Part shown: piece by piece, positions 52,027-60,157 of the stretch
Position numbering within the stretch: position 1 is the stretch's first letter
How the letters are laid out: each line of letters starts with the position of its first letter
Source of the DNA: DATLRC01 sp035478435
GTDB taxonomy: Bacteria > Patescibacteriota > Saccharimonadia > Saccharimonadales > UBA4665
DNA: 64,000 nt
Assembly: GCA_035478435.1 (NCBI GenBank)
Contig: DATIJT010000009.1
Coordinates: 200,362 to 264,361 of the forward strand
Reading direction: 5' to 3'
Notes under the pieces: generated by a model
Databases searched by the model: none
What the model was told of the DNA's origin: nothing
The model's input: only the letters and a program-made list of their open reading frames with translations
Program-made: the position numbers and the translations under genes

Positions 52027-53031
52027 TTACCCTAGACGTTCGGGCCGGTACCAGTCGGGACATTGGCGCAGGTACTCTTCCAGCTCTTTTTCCGTCAGCA
52101 GGCCGGCTTGGGCACCAACTTTTTGTACAACGCTCATGGAATTAATGGGCGCCCACTGCAAGGCTCCTTCAATAGTGTTGCCCTTAACTAAAGCGGCCAC
52201 GAAAGTCGAAGCGAAAGCATCGCCGGCACCGGTACGCTCGTAAGGTGGAGCGGGGTCAGGATAGGGCGGCATTTTGAAGCGGTTAGAGCCATCGCTGGCA
52301 TAAGCCCCGGCCGGCCCATCGGTAATGCAGACTACTTTCGGCCCCAGGTCATGCAAACGGTTAAACAAATCATGCATATCATCACGATTGCCGCCACTGA
52401 CCGCAGCGGCTTCTTCGCGGTTGAGCACCAAAACCAGGCTCCGCTTATAAATATGGCTGAGGCGTTCCGCGCCTAAGCTAATCTGAAAGGTACCAGGCTG
52501 GAAGGCCATTTTAACTTCAGGGTGCTTTTCTAGCCACTCGACAATGTCGTCGTGGTACTCGAGAGCAAATTTACCCACCGACGAAAAATACATCCACTCC
52601 GGGACTTCAGCGGGCCTCAAATGCGGCCAATAGTAGTCATAATCTACACTGTTGACTAGAATGGTCCGCTCTTCTTTGTACCAAAGCACGTAATGGTAGT
52701 GGCTGGGCTTGCCGGGGTTGATGCGCACAAGACGGGTATCTACCTTATTTTTATGGAGCGCGGCTAACATATCGCGGCCGTGTTTGTCTTCGCCGACATT
52801 GGCTGCCAGTCCGCTTTTTAGTCCCAGTCGCGCGAAGCTGACAGCCGCGTTGGCGGCGTTGCCAACGCCTTCGACGACTTCGGCGTGATCGAATGGAATT
52901 TTCGCACCAAAAGGCATGGCTAGCCAACGGCCATTTTCGTTGTAGTATTCATGAGCTTGATCTTCGAGTAAGCGGACAAAGGCATCGGTTACGATGTCGC
53001 CGACGCTTAGTACCTCAATTTTGTCTGTCAT
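52027..53031 (-). CDS. PfkB-family carbohydrate kinase
   Basis: 334 residues of the ribokinase/PfkB family. N-terminal VGDIVTDAFV, the GVGNAANAAVSFARLGLKS sugar-binding glycines and C-terminal ERTGAGDAFASTFVAAL with the catalytic Asp (signature 2) are clear. ATP-dependent phosphorylation of a sugar or nucleoside; the exact substrate cannot be told. It lies next to the fba-tkt cluster but is separated by the unknown plus-strand genes. AGGTGGG precedes the ATG. Confidence 0.92.
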   Translation of the reverse strand: MTDKIEVLSVGDIVTDAFVRLLEDQAHEYYNENGRWLAMPFGAKIPFDHAEVVEGVGNAANAAVSFARLGLKSGLAANVGEDKHGRDMLAALHKNKVDTRLVRINPGKPSHYHYVLWYKEERTILVNSVDYDYYWPHLRPAEVPEWMYFSSVGKFALEYHDDIVEWLEKHPEVKMAFQPGTFQISLGAERLSHIYKRSLVLVLNREEAAAVSGGNRDDMHDLFNRLHDLGPKVVCITDGPAGAYASDGSNRFKMPPYPDPAPPYERTGAGDAFASTFVAALVKGNTIEGALQWAPINSMSVVQKVGAQAGLLTEKELEEYLRQCPDWYRPERLG

Positions 53032-53151
53032 CCCACCTAATCTTTCTTTTAAATGTCTAATCGCCTTTACCTAGTATTGTGCCACGAACCGTTGACTTTA
53101 TGCAACGCCCTTATGCTTGCAGTTTATCTTAGCAGATAAGATGATTAGATT

Positions 53152-54072
53152 ATGTTTGTAAACGGTCCTGCCCGCTCCGAAGCCCTAGCGCATGTAACAA
53201 GTGCCGATTGGTTCACTTTAGATGCCCCACCTTCCCCCTTGCCAGATACCCAGGAAGCCATTGACGCCTATTTAGCCACTGTTAAACCAAAACATTACGC
53301 CGCCCTGGCGCTACTTATTGACGCCCAGCTGGATGCGACGTTTCAGCAAATAGGTGACAGGCCGCCAGACGGCCTGCTGCCATCGCCTTCTCCCGATAAT
53401 GATGCCAGTCCCTTTAGGCGCTTACGAGTCGATTTCCTCCATACCCTCCAACATGACCTGGAACGCTTGCGTACCCATCCCCTGTTTCAGAAAACCGCGC
53501 GCCTAACATACGCTACAGGCAATTTGGGTGGTGACCGGCATATTGACTTAGACTTGCAATTAGACGCCGGTGTCAATACGGCCGTTAGTAGTATGGTTAA
53601 AATTTTAGAGAGCGTACCAACAATCGTGGACTACCTCGGTCCAAAACCAGACAAAAGTTCTTATGGCAATATTGCCCGGCGCAGCGTGGGCTTACCGTGG
53701 AATATGGCGATGATGTGCATTGAAAAAATGATGTCCCTGCGGGGTTTAGCGGCCCATAGGTCAGGCGATGTATTTTGGGCTATAAGCGGTACAGTTTTAG
53801 ACCCGACGTTCTTCGAGCCTGTACGGCAAGATGCCAAGATTGTCGCCCTCAAGTTCACCGACCTGGACTCAGTCGTGGCACCTGAGGGCTACAGCCTACA
53901 TCCTTTCATCCCGCCTTTAGCGGCCGCGACTAAGCTTGGCGACATCGCCTGCCACCAAGAAGTTACTATCGGCTGTCCGATCACTCTTTTACATCAAAGG
54001 TTGCATAACTTATGGAATTGGTTAATAGATACTGTCGAAAGGCGCGAGCTTTGGACTAAGGCTTCGGGCTAA
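53152..54072 (+). CDS. Unknown protein A of a duplicated pair (306 aa)
   Basis: A 306-residue soluble, helical protein without recognised family. It has a segment EAIDAYLATVKPKHYAALALLIDAQLD near the N-terminus, VNTAVSSMVKILE in the middle and TIGCPITLL...HNLWNWLID at the C-terminus. The two frames at 54136-55049 together match its length and all three segments. TAAGAT ends 9 nt before the ATG and may be the -10 of a near-leaderless mRNA. Confidence 0.72.
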   Translation: MFVNGPARSEALAHVTSADWFTLDAPPSPLPDTQEAIDAYLATVKPKHYAALALLIDAQLDATFQQIGDRPPDGLLPSPSPDNDASPFRRLRVDFLHTLQHDLERLRTHPLFQKTARLTYATGNLGGDRHIDLDLQLDAGVNTAVSSMVKILESVPTIVDYLGPKPDKSSYGNIARRSVGLPWNMAMMCIEKMMSLRGLAAHRSGDVFWAISGTVLDPTFFEPVRQDAKIVALKFTDLDSVVAPEGYSLHPFIPPLAAATKLGDIACHQEVTIGCPITLLHQRLHNLWNWLIDTVERRELWTKASG

Positions 54073-54098
54073 TGATCTAGAAAATATTAAGTTCGGGT

Positions 54099-54127
54099 TT
54101 GTTAATATACTCTAATCATGATATAAT
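54099..54127 (+). promoter_or_regulatory. Promoter of the second duplicated gene
   Basis: -35 TTGTTA (54099-54104), 17-nt spacing, -10 TATAAT (54122-54127). The ATG at 54136 is 8 nt further, so the mRNA should be leaderless or nearly so. Confidence 0.7.
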
Positions 54128-54135
54128 TTAGCTAA

Positions 54136-54636
54136 ATGGCAGGTGAAGTTTATTCGGCGGCCAGACAAGAAGCCGTTGGTTTGTATAGGTCGGGTGGCTG
54201 GCTGAAGGCTATCCAGGCAGTGGATATGTCTAGCGACAACCTGCCGGCCCCTTCTACTCCGGAAGCGGAAGAGCTGGTCAACCAGCTTAAACCGCTGTAT
54301 TATGCCGGGCTGGCTGAGGCTATTAGTGTAGTCATCGACTACTCCTTGGACAAAAGGGAGGAGCGCGCGCCTTACGGCTTTAGGGAATTAAAAGAAGTAG
54401 AGGATGATCCAGGAGCCGGACCGCCAATTACTTTCGATAGCCTCATAATCAGCTTTGAGCGGACCCTGGCCCAGGATCTTATACACTGCCAGGAGACAAG
54501 CGAGGGCGGCGCCCCCTTTAGCGACTTGGAATCCGTAGCAAAGATTTTAGCCCAATTAGTCCCCCACCGACACAAAACAGCCCTCGCGGGCCTACGAGGC
54601 GGCATTAATACGGCCGCGACAGGCAGGTTATGCTAG
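54136..54636 (+). pseudogene. N-terminal part of unknown protein B (split copy)
   Basis: 166 residues. EAEELVNQLKPLYYAGLAEAISVVID matches the N-terminal segment of protein A, and SVAKILAQL its middle. The frame ends GRLC-stop where protein A continues. The next frame starts 7 nt before this stop in the -1 register. Together they give 305 residues against 306 in protein A, so this is best read as one ancestral gene split by a frame change; alternatively a coupled two-subunit gene pair. It has a good promoter of its own. Confidence 0.65.
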
Positions 54637-55049
54637 TCAGGGCCTTCGACAATTATTTAGGGACAAGCTGCCCGGCTTTGGATGCCAGCGAAAGAATCGA
54701 AATTATCCGCAAAAGCCACCGCAGCCTAATAGAGATGGCCAGTTGCAGCCCAGCCCAACTTAGCGTGCTATTTTCGAGTTTATTCCATAGGGAGTTCGAA
54801 GACTATGTCACGTTACTGGATTCGGGAAAACTAACCACCGCCATCCCTCTGCTCGATTTTCCAGTCCAGACCAGAGACCTAGAGCGGGTCGCCGCCTTGG
54901 ACGAGGGACTTAAGCGCCGGATTAGCCTGGTTAAGGATCTGCCGACTTTTGAGAATACTGTCGGTTGCCCGGTGCTGTTCAGGCCTAAGCAAGTCGAAAA
55001 CCTTTGGCAATGGGTAGTGGATGGCGCCGTAGGTATGGGCTTAATCTAA
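54630..55049 (+). pseudogene. C-terminal part of unknown protein B (split copy)
   Basis: 139 residues beginning MLVRAFDNYLG. It carries SHRSLIEMASC (cf. AHRSGDVFWAI in protein A) and the C-terminal TVGCPVLF...ENLWQWVVD (cf. TIGCPITLL...HNLWNWLID). It overlaps the preceding frame (ATGCTAG). No ribosome-binding site is clear, so separate translation would depend on coupling. It ends convergent with fba. Confidence 0.65.
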
Positions 55050-55072
55050 ATTTGCTTTACTCTCCGACTCAC

Positions 55073-55987
55073 TCAGGGTCTCGCCCGGCCGGCCGAATTA
55101 AAGTCGGTAATCTTGCTCTCCACCACTGCTTGGACGGCGTCTATCACGTCTTTGCTGATTAGTTTGGCGACTGAATATTCGGCAGGGTTGGCTTGTAGGA
55201 CTTTTTCTAGAGTCGTGCGATAGGCGTAACGCATATCGGAGTTGATGTTGACTTTGGTGATGCCGATTTGCACGGCGTCGCGGAAATAGTGGCCTGGCGT
55301 GTCAGAACCGCCATGCAGACTGATGTTACAATCCACCGCTTCCCTTATTCGGCGCAAAAGCTCCAGGTCCAGCACTTTAGGCACCGGATATTTACCATGC
55401 AGGTTGCCCACGGCGGCCGCGAAGGTATCGATGCCCGTAGCTTCCACAAACGCCCGAGCCCCGTCGGGAGTGCTAAAAGTTTTTTTGATTTCTTCGTAAT
55501 CGATCTGTTCGGTGTGAAGGTTGCTGCTGCCGCCAAAGTAGTGCGGCTCACTTTCCACTAATGCTCCGGTTAGTTTAGCGTACTCGACAATTTCCTTAGT
55601 GGCGGCGATGATTTGCTCATCGCTGGCGTCGTGGTTGGCCTGGGAAACATCTATATGGATAAACTCAAACCCGGCCTCAATGCCGTCTTTGGCGGCTTCG
55701 ACGCCGGGGCTGTGGTCAAGGTTGATATAGATTTCAATACCGTATTCGGCCTTAAAATTATCAACCATGTCACGGACGTTATCTAAACCGATGTCATCTA
55801 CTTCGCCTTGGCTAACTTCCACCAGTACCGGCGCGTTGAGTTTTTGGGCGGCCCGGGCTACGGCTTTCAAAGTAGCTTCGTCATCCAGGTTAAAGGCGCC
55901 AAAGGCCCACTTCTCTGCCCTGGCCTGAGCCATGCGTTCCCGAGCTTTAGCACAATTCTCGCGGATTTCTCTAAGAGTTAGACTCAT
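55073..55987 (-). CDS. fba: Class II fructose-bisphosphate aldolase family protein
   Basis: Zinc-dependent aldolase, cleaving fructose-1,6-bisphosphate (or a related ketose-bisphosphate). The 304 residues have FGAFNLDDEAT, YINLDHSPGVEAAKDGIEAGFEFIHID split around the zinc-binding His/Asp, GALVESEPHYFGG (Glu), AAAVGNLHGKYP and NISLHGGSDTP (zinc His residues), and VNINSDMRYAYR (phosphate binding). It ends in TGA. The start overlaps the tktC stop (TAATG). Third gene of the tktN-x-tktC-fba operon. Confidence 0.93.
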   Translation of the reverse strand: MSLTLREIRENCAKARERMAQARAEKWAFGAFNLDDEATLKAVARAAQKLNAPVLVEVSQGEVDDIGLDNVRDMVDNFKAEYGIEIYINLDHSPGVEAAKDGIEAGFEFIHIDVSQANHDASDEQIIAATKEIVEYAKLTGALVESEPHYFGGSSNLHTEQIDYEEIKKTFSTPDGARAFVEATGIDTFAAAVGNLHGKYPVPKVLDLELLRRIREAVDCNISLHGGSDTPGHYFRDAVQIGITKVNINSDMRYAYRTTLEKVLQANPAEYSVAKLISKDVIDAVQAVVESKITDFNSAGRARP

Positions 55988-56964
55988 TACTTGGCCTTCT
56001 TTTCCGTTACTTCATGGGCAGCCAGGCGGACATGTTTGGCGTCCAGGCCGAAATGTTTGAGCAGTTCGTCTGGTTTACCGGATTCACCGAAATGGTCCTG
56101 CATACCAATGCGCTTGAGGGGCACGGGGTGGTTTTCGCCTAGCAGTTCAGCAATCGCGCCGCCCAGACCACCGTTAATTTGGGCCTCTTCAGCGGTAACC
56201 ACGGCACCGGTTTTGCGGGCACTTTTTAAGATTGTAGCTTCATCCAATGGCTTAACGGTCGGCACGTGCACGACCTCGGCCTCGATGCCGTCTTTGTACA
56301 ACAGCTCGGCGGCCACTAGCGCGTGGTAAGTCATAGTGCCCGTGGTAATAAGTGTGACATCGGCGCCTTTGGCGTAAACATAGGCTTTGCCGATTTCAAA
56401 CGGCGTGTCTTTGGTAGTAATAATCGGCGTATCCTCTCTGGTTAAGCGCATATAATTTGGCCGTTTATCTTTAGCCATAGCTAAAGTCATGCGTTCCGCT
56501 TCCAGACTGTCGGCCGGAGCCAGCACTACCATATTCGGCAAAGCGCGCATTAGCGCCAGGTCCTCCAACATCTGATGGGTGGCACCATCCGGCCCGACGC
56601 TAAGGCCAGCGTGCGAACCAATGATTTTAACCGGCCGGTCGTTTAGGGCGATCGTGGTGCGGATTTGCTCCCAGTTGCGCCCCGGGCTAAAAGCGGCATA
56701 AGAACTCACGAACGGAATCTTCCCCATTGCGGCCAAGCCTGACCCGACGGTTACTAAGTTCTGCTCGGCCACGCCGACTTCTATAAATCGTTCCGGAAAG
56801 GCTTCGCGAAACAAATGCATATTGGTCGATTCCGTCAGGTCGGCGCAAGCCGCCACCACTTGGTCATTACGCTTACCCGCTTCTAACAAACCCCGCCCAA
56901 AACCCTTGCGGCTGGATTCTTCCTCCAACTTGCCATTAATATCGACTAAATGCAGATCACTCAT
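55987..56964 (-). CDS. Transketolase C-terminal subunit
   Basis: 325 residues with the pyrimidine-binding and C-terminal domains of transketolase: ADLTESTNMHLF, EVGVAEQNLVTVGSGLAAMGKIPFVSSYAAF (catalytic Glu of the pyrimidine domain) and TGTMTYHALVAAELLY. The N-terminal half is the separate gene at 57259-58137; the two should form one thiamine-diphosphate enzyme that transfers two-carbon units between sugar phosphates. It overlaps the small membrane gene by 4 bp (ATGA). Confidence 0.93.
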   Translation of the reverse strand: MSDLHLVDINGKLEEESSRKGFGRGLLEAGKRNDQVVAACADLTESTNMHLFREAFPERFIEVGVAEQNLVTVGSGLAAMGKIPFVSSYAAFSPGRNWEQIRTTIALNDRPVKIIGSHAGLSVGPDGATHQMLEDLALMRALPNMVVLAPADSLEAERMTLAMAKDKRPNYMRLTREDTPIITTKDTPFEIGKAYVYAKGADVTLITTGTMTYHALVAAELLYKDGIEAEVVHVPTVKPLDEATILKSARKTGAVVTAEEAQINGGLGGAIAELLGENHPVPLKRIGMQDHFGESGKPDELLKHFGLDAKHVRLAAHEVTEKKAK

Positions 56965-57266
56965 TTTCTATGTCTCATATAATTAAACGCAACAATACCG
57001 GTAAAACTAACTGAGCCCCAAATTAACATGTCTGCAAAGAACCCCACTAAAGAAAACGAGACGGAGTGAATTGCGATAGTGCAAATACCTACATTGTCTG
57101 ATGTTCTATAAAACGAAAAAGGGTAACCATGTTGGGTAGTTTGGAGAGTTATACAGTTTTTAGATTGTATTAGCTCCGTAGTGTGGGTTTTATAATAGGC
57201 CGCGCCGGTAAACAATATCCCGATTATAATCGCAAGCATAAGGTATCTGTGCACTCTTCTACTCAT
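56961..57266 (-). CDS. Small two-helix membrane protein between transketolase halves
   Basis: From the ATG at 57266 (MSRRVHRYLMLAIIIG) it has 101 residues, a helix about 8-26, an outside loop with two Cys (SKNCITLQTT; VGICTIAI) and a second helix about 70-92. GGAG lies 5 nt before this ATG, and it overlaps the tktN stop by 8 bp. The layout resembles the 85-aa protein between rpe and rpiB. Unknown family; its place inside the transketolase operon is odd. Confidence 0.72.
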   Translation of the reverse strand: MSRRVHRYLMLAIIIGILFTGAAYYKTHTTELIQSKNCITLQTTQHGYPFSFYRTSDNVGICTIAIHSVSFSLVGFFADMLIWGSVSFTGIVAFNYMRHRK

Positions 57267-58137
57267 GTTCGCTCCGGATTTTACCGCCAAGCGTCCTAAG
57301 CTCGTGCAAGGCTTTGATGGCCTCTTCGTGGTCTGGTGGGGCGCCGTGCCAATGGAAGTCGTATTCCATAAAGTCCACGCCCATGCCAGGCACCGTGTGG
57401 GCGATGATCATGACCGGTTTTTCGACGATCGCCCGGGCCATGGCACAGGCGTCAATCACCGCTTCGATGTCATTGCCATCGATCTCCAGCACATGCCAGC
57501 CAAAGGCTTCCCACTTGGCGTGCAAATCTTCTAGGGGCATGATGGTTTCGGTAGGGCCGTCGATTTGGATGTTATTACGGTCGGTGATGGCGATGATGTT
57601 ACTGAGCTTATACTTGCCGGCCAGCATGGCCGCTTCCCACGTGTTACCTTCGTCCTGCTCGCCGTCGCTCATAACTACGTAAACCCAGCGGTGGTTCTGT
57701 TTGTCCATACGCAGTCCCAGAGCCATGCCGCAAGCTTGGCTCAGCCCACAGCCCAGCGGGCCGCTGGTATTTTCCAGGCCAGGCAACATTAGTCGTTCCG
57801 GGTGACCCTGCAGGCGGGAACCAAACTGGCGCAGCGTCATTAATTCTTTACGGTCAAAATAGCCGGCATGGGCCATAGTGGCATAACGCACCGGCACGCA
57901 GTGGCCATTGCTTAGAATTAAAATGTCGCGCTCGTCCCAGTCGGGTTTTTTGGGGTCGTGCTTGAGGATATCAAAATAAAGGGCCGTAAAAATGTCAGCC
58001 AGCCCGAGCGGGCCGGCGCTGTGGCCGCTGCCAGCGTGCTCCAGCATCCGGATAATGTCTTCGCGGATGTCGTTAGCAATTGTCTGCAATCGGTCAATGG
58101 GTAGTTTTTGCATAATATGCTTATGACTATAAGTCAT
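57259..58137 (-). CDS. Transketolase N-terminal subunit
   Basis: From the ATG at 58137 (MTYSHKHIMQKLPI) it has 292 residues: the pyrophosphate-binding half with HAGSGHSAGPLGLADIFTALY, LSNGHCVPVRYA, GPLGCGLSQACGMALG and the thiamine-diphosphate motif VVMSDGEQDEGNTWEAAMLA...ITDRNNIQIDG. A TTG 30 nt upstream lies inside the operator and is rejected; the ATG at 58113 is another option. A -10 TACAAA sits in the shared operator, so the gene is divergent from the PaaX-like regulator. Confidence 0.94.
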   Translation of the reverse strand: MTYSHKHIMQKLPIDRLQTIANDIREDIIRMLEHAGSGHSAGPLGLADIFTALYFDILKHDPKKPDWDERDILILSNGHCVPVRYATMAHAGYFDRKELMTLRQFGSRLQGHPERLMLPGLENTSGPLGCGLSQACGMALGLRMDKQNHRWVYVVMSDGEQDEGNTWEAAMLAGKYKLSNIIAITDRNNIQIDGPTETIMPLEDLHAKWEAFGWHVLEIDGNDIEAVIDACAMARAIVEKPVMIIAHTVPGMGVDFMEYDFHWHGAPPDHEEAIKALHELRTLGGKIRSEHE

Positions 58138-58156
58138 CCCCGCTTTTCCATCAATT

Positions 58157-58196
58157 TTGTACCCCAAATGTGACGATCGGCAACTTTAGGGTACAA
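58157..58196. promoter_or_regulatory. 40-bp site 1 in the tktN/PaaX-like divergent promoter
   Basis: TTGTACC-N7-TGACGATCGG-N-AA-N-TTT-N2-GGTACAA, an interrupted inverted repeat (TTGTACCC/GGGTACAA outer arms). A second copy of equal length is at 58781-58820. It contains a plus-strand -10 TACAAT (58192-58197, extending one base past the site) for the regulator and a minus-strand -10 TACAAA for tktN, so a protein bound here would control both. Confidence 0.8.
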
Positions 58197-58206
58197 TTGT
58201 AAGGAA

Positions 58207-58779
58207 ATGGGTAAATACATTTGGCCACATCAAATCTCAGAAGCAGCCTATTGGTATCTTTGCTTGCTTCGCGAAGCATCAAAAGCTACTTCGTTAGATG
58301 AGCTATTGTCAAAAATTGATTCTGACCCCTTTTTTGGAGTCAAACCTTCACGGCGCCAGGTCCAGCGGCAACTTTACCGGTTCGTAAAAAATGGGTTGAT
58401 TGAGCGCCATGGCAGCCACATTCAAAGCCGTTATTCGATTAACACCAAGGGTCTTGCCCGCTTGGAGCAGCTGTCTTTTGCCAAAGAACCGCTAAAACCA
58501 GTTACGTGGGATGGCTTGTGGCGGCTGGTGATTTTTGATATTCCTGAAGTTCAAAGAGAAGCTCGTTATCATATCCGGCGTTTGCTTAAAGAATTAGGTT
58601 TTGCACAACTCCAATTAAGCGTCTGGATACATCCCCTGCCGCTACTGAGCGCTTTTAAACAAATCCAGCAAGCTTATGGGATCCAGGAGCGCCTTCATAT
58701 GCTGGAAGTAATCAACTTTAAAGCTCCGAAGCTCGTTGAAGAAGTTTTCCGTAAACGATACCCAGATTTGTTAAATTAG
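58207..58779 (+). CDS. PaaX-like/Cas2-fold transcriptional regulator
   Basis: 190 residues. The N-terminal ~90 residues form a winged helix (WPHQISEAAYWYLCLL; SRRQVQRQLYRFVKNGLIERHG). The central part, WRLVIFDIPEVQREARYHIRRLLKELGFAQLQLSVWIHP, split here only as a description, matches the PaaX central domain with a Cas2-like ferredoxin fold. PaaX is a repressor in phenylacetate breakdown; nothing of that pathway is here, and no cas genes are near, so a CRISPR role is unlikely. AAGGA lies just before the ATG. Two 40-bp sites bracket the gene. Confidence 0.85.
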   Translation: MGKYIWPHQISEAAYWYLCLLREASKATSLDELLSKIDSDPFFGVKPSRRQVQRQLYRFVKNGLIERHGSHIQSRYSINTKGLARLEQLSFAKEPLKPVTWDGLWRLVIFDIPEVQREARYHIRRLLKELGFAQLQLSVWIHPLPLLSAFKQIQQAYGIQERLHMLEVINFKAPKLVEEVFRKRYPDLLN

Positions 58780-58780
58780 T

Positions 58781-58820
58781 TTGTACCTTATTATTGACGA
58801 TCGGAAAGTTTGCGGTACAA
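58781..58820. promoter_or_regulatory. 40-bp site 2 after the PaaX-like gene
   Basis: Starts 1 bp after the stop codon of the regulator and ends 1 bp before the rpe stop. Same length and same fixed blocks as site 1 (TTGTACC, TGACGATCGG, TTT, GGTACAA), in the same orientation. Its TTGACG...TACAAG could be a promoter antisense to rpe. Confidence 0.8.
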
Positions 58821-58821
58821 G

Positions 58822-59457
58822 TTAAGATTGTATAGCCGCTTGGATTTTGCGATAGGCCACTGCTGGGTCATCAGCTTTTTGGATAAAGCCTCCGGCGTTT
58901 AGGACGTCGACTCCGGCTTCGGCCAAACGCTTGGCGTTCTGGTCGTTGACGCCCCCGTCCCAGCCGATTTCAACGCTTGGCTTCAGCTTGCGCACGGCTT
59001 TGACCTTTTCCAGCAAGCCAAAATCTGCTTTGCTGCCGCCCTGGTAGCCTAAGTTGCCGGAAAAAAATAGGACATGATCGGTCTGCGGCAGCGCGGGGGT
59101 GATTGTTCTTACTTCAGTCTCTGGCAAAAGCGCCAAGCCGACTTCTATGCCATGTCGGTGCATCAGTTCGGCAAATTGCCTAAAATCGCCATCGGCTTCG
59201 GCATGCACAATCACCAAATTTGGATGGTGCACTATAAATAATTCTAAGTATTCAAACGGCTTTTGGTACATGACGTGCAAATCGACTATTTTGTTGCCCG
59301 GCCACCACAGTTTATCAATGTCGATTAATTTTCGCGGTGCTAAAACGCCATCGGCCAGATCAATATGAAGTCGATGCGCAAACGGCTCCACCCGCTCCAT
59401 TTCTTCGCGGTAGGTATGCGCATCTTGAGCAGTTATAGTCGGGCAGATTATGCTCAC
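58822..59457 (-). CDS. rpe: Ribulose-phosphate 3-epimerase family protein
   Basis: 211-residue TIM barrel that interconverts ribulose-5-phosphate and xylulose-5-phosphate. RLHIDLADGVLAPRK (metal-binding Asp), VDLHVMYQKPFEYLE (His), and IGWDGGVNDQNAKRLAEAGVDVLNAGGFI (Asp and phosphate loop) match the family. It is shorter and more divergent than standard Rpe, so a related epimerase is possible. Overlaps the 85-aa membrane gene by 4 bp. Confidence 0.85.
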   Translation of the reverse strand: MSIICPTITAQDAHTYREEMERVEPFAHRLHIDLADGVLAPRKLIDIDKLWWPGNKIVDLHVMYQKPFEYLELFIVHHPNLVIVHAEADGDFRQFAELMHRHGIEVGLALLPETEVRTITPALPQTDHVLFFSGNLGYQGGSKADFGLLEKVKAVRKLKPSVEIGWDGGVNDQNAKRLAEAGVDVLNAGGFIQKADDPAVAYRKIQAAIQS

Positions 59458-59711
59458 CTTTTATGGTTACCTCCCCAAAAATACTTAACTATAAATATAA
59501 TAACGTTACCCGTCACCATGGCTATAAGGGTAAAAGTAGCATAAGCTAGTGCGTCTGGTAGTGAGTCGTCGCAAACCGCTAGACCAACACAGCCGCTTGA
59601 AGAACCATTTGAGTTAGGTCCAGCAACTAATGATAACCAAATGAAAAGCACCAGAAGTAGTAAACATATTACGTTAAAGATGAGCCACTTACTTGGTTTT
59701 TTAAGCTTCAT
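59454..59711 (-). CDS. Small two-helix membrane protein between rpe and rpiB
   Basis: 85 residues, helices at about 9-29 and 52-76, with a short outside loop having two Cys (SSSGCVGLAVCDD). It overlaps the rpiB stop (TGATG) and the rpe start, so it is embedded in the operon. Topology and Cys-loop are like the protein between the transketolase halves. Unknown family. Confidence 0.72.
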   Translation of the reverse strand: MKLKKPSKWLIFNVICLLLLVLFIWLSLVAGPNSNGSSSGCVGLAVCDDSLPDALAYATFTLIAMVTGNVIIFIVKYFWGGNHKR

Positions 59712-60154
59712 CAGAGTTCATCCAGCTCTTTAATACGGCGCTTGTAGCGGTCGGCTCCGGCAAAGGCTGTACTCAGCCAAGTCATGGTGATTTCTTCGGC
59801 TTCTCTTAAACTGGTGTAACGGGATGATAAACAAAGCACATTGCTGTCATCATCATTACGGGCTGCCCGGGCTTCTGTTTGGTCCCAGCACAGGCTAGCG
59901 CGGATGCCTTTGAAGCGGTTAGCCGCGATGCACATGCCTTGGCCGCTGCCACAAATTAAAATACCCTTGGCGTCTTTATCTTCACTGGCCAGCAAACCGG
60001 CTACCAAGCGGCCCGCGAATTGAGGATAGTCATCATTCGGATCTAATTGGGTGTCGCCTTCGTCTATTACTTCATAACCACCACGACTTAAAAAATCAGT
60101 TATCTGGTTCTTGAACTCAAACCCATTATGGTCAGCCCCGATGTAGATTTTCAT
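59711..60154 (-). CDS. rpiB: Ribose-5-phosphate isomerase B
   Basis: Converts ribose-5-phosphate and ribulose-5-phosphate. The 147 residues have YIGADHNGFEFKNQI, the active-site Cys in ICGSGQGMCIAANRFKGIRA and NDDDSNVLCLSSRYTS, typical RpiB/LacAB. It starts 3 nt after the gap stop. Confidence 0.96.
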   Translation of the reverse strand: MKIYIGADHNGFEFKNQITDFLSRGGYEVIDEGDTQLDPNDDYPQFAGRLVAGLLASEDKDAKGILICGSGQGMCIAANRFKGIRASLCWDQTEARAARNDDDSNVLCLSSRYTSLREAEEITMTWLSTAFAGADRYKRRIKELDEL

Positions 60155-60157
60155 AGT

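Noticed and set aside
54600..54650. Programmed -1 ribosomal frameshift
   Set aside because: The junction lacks an X-XXY-YYZ slippery heptamer; pseudogene, coupling or sequencing error is more likely.
58207..58779. CRISPR-associated Cas2
   Set aside because: The Cas2-like fold is part of a PaaX-type protein with a winged helix; no repeat-spacer array or other cas genes are near.
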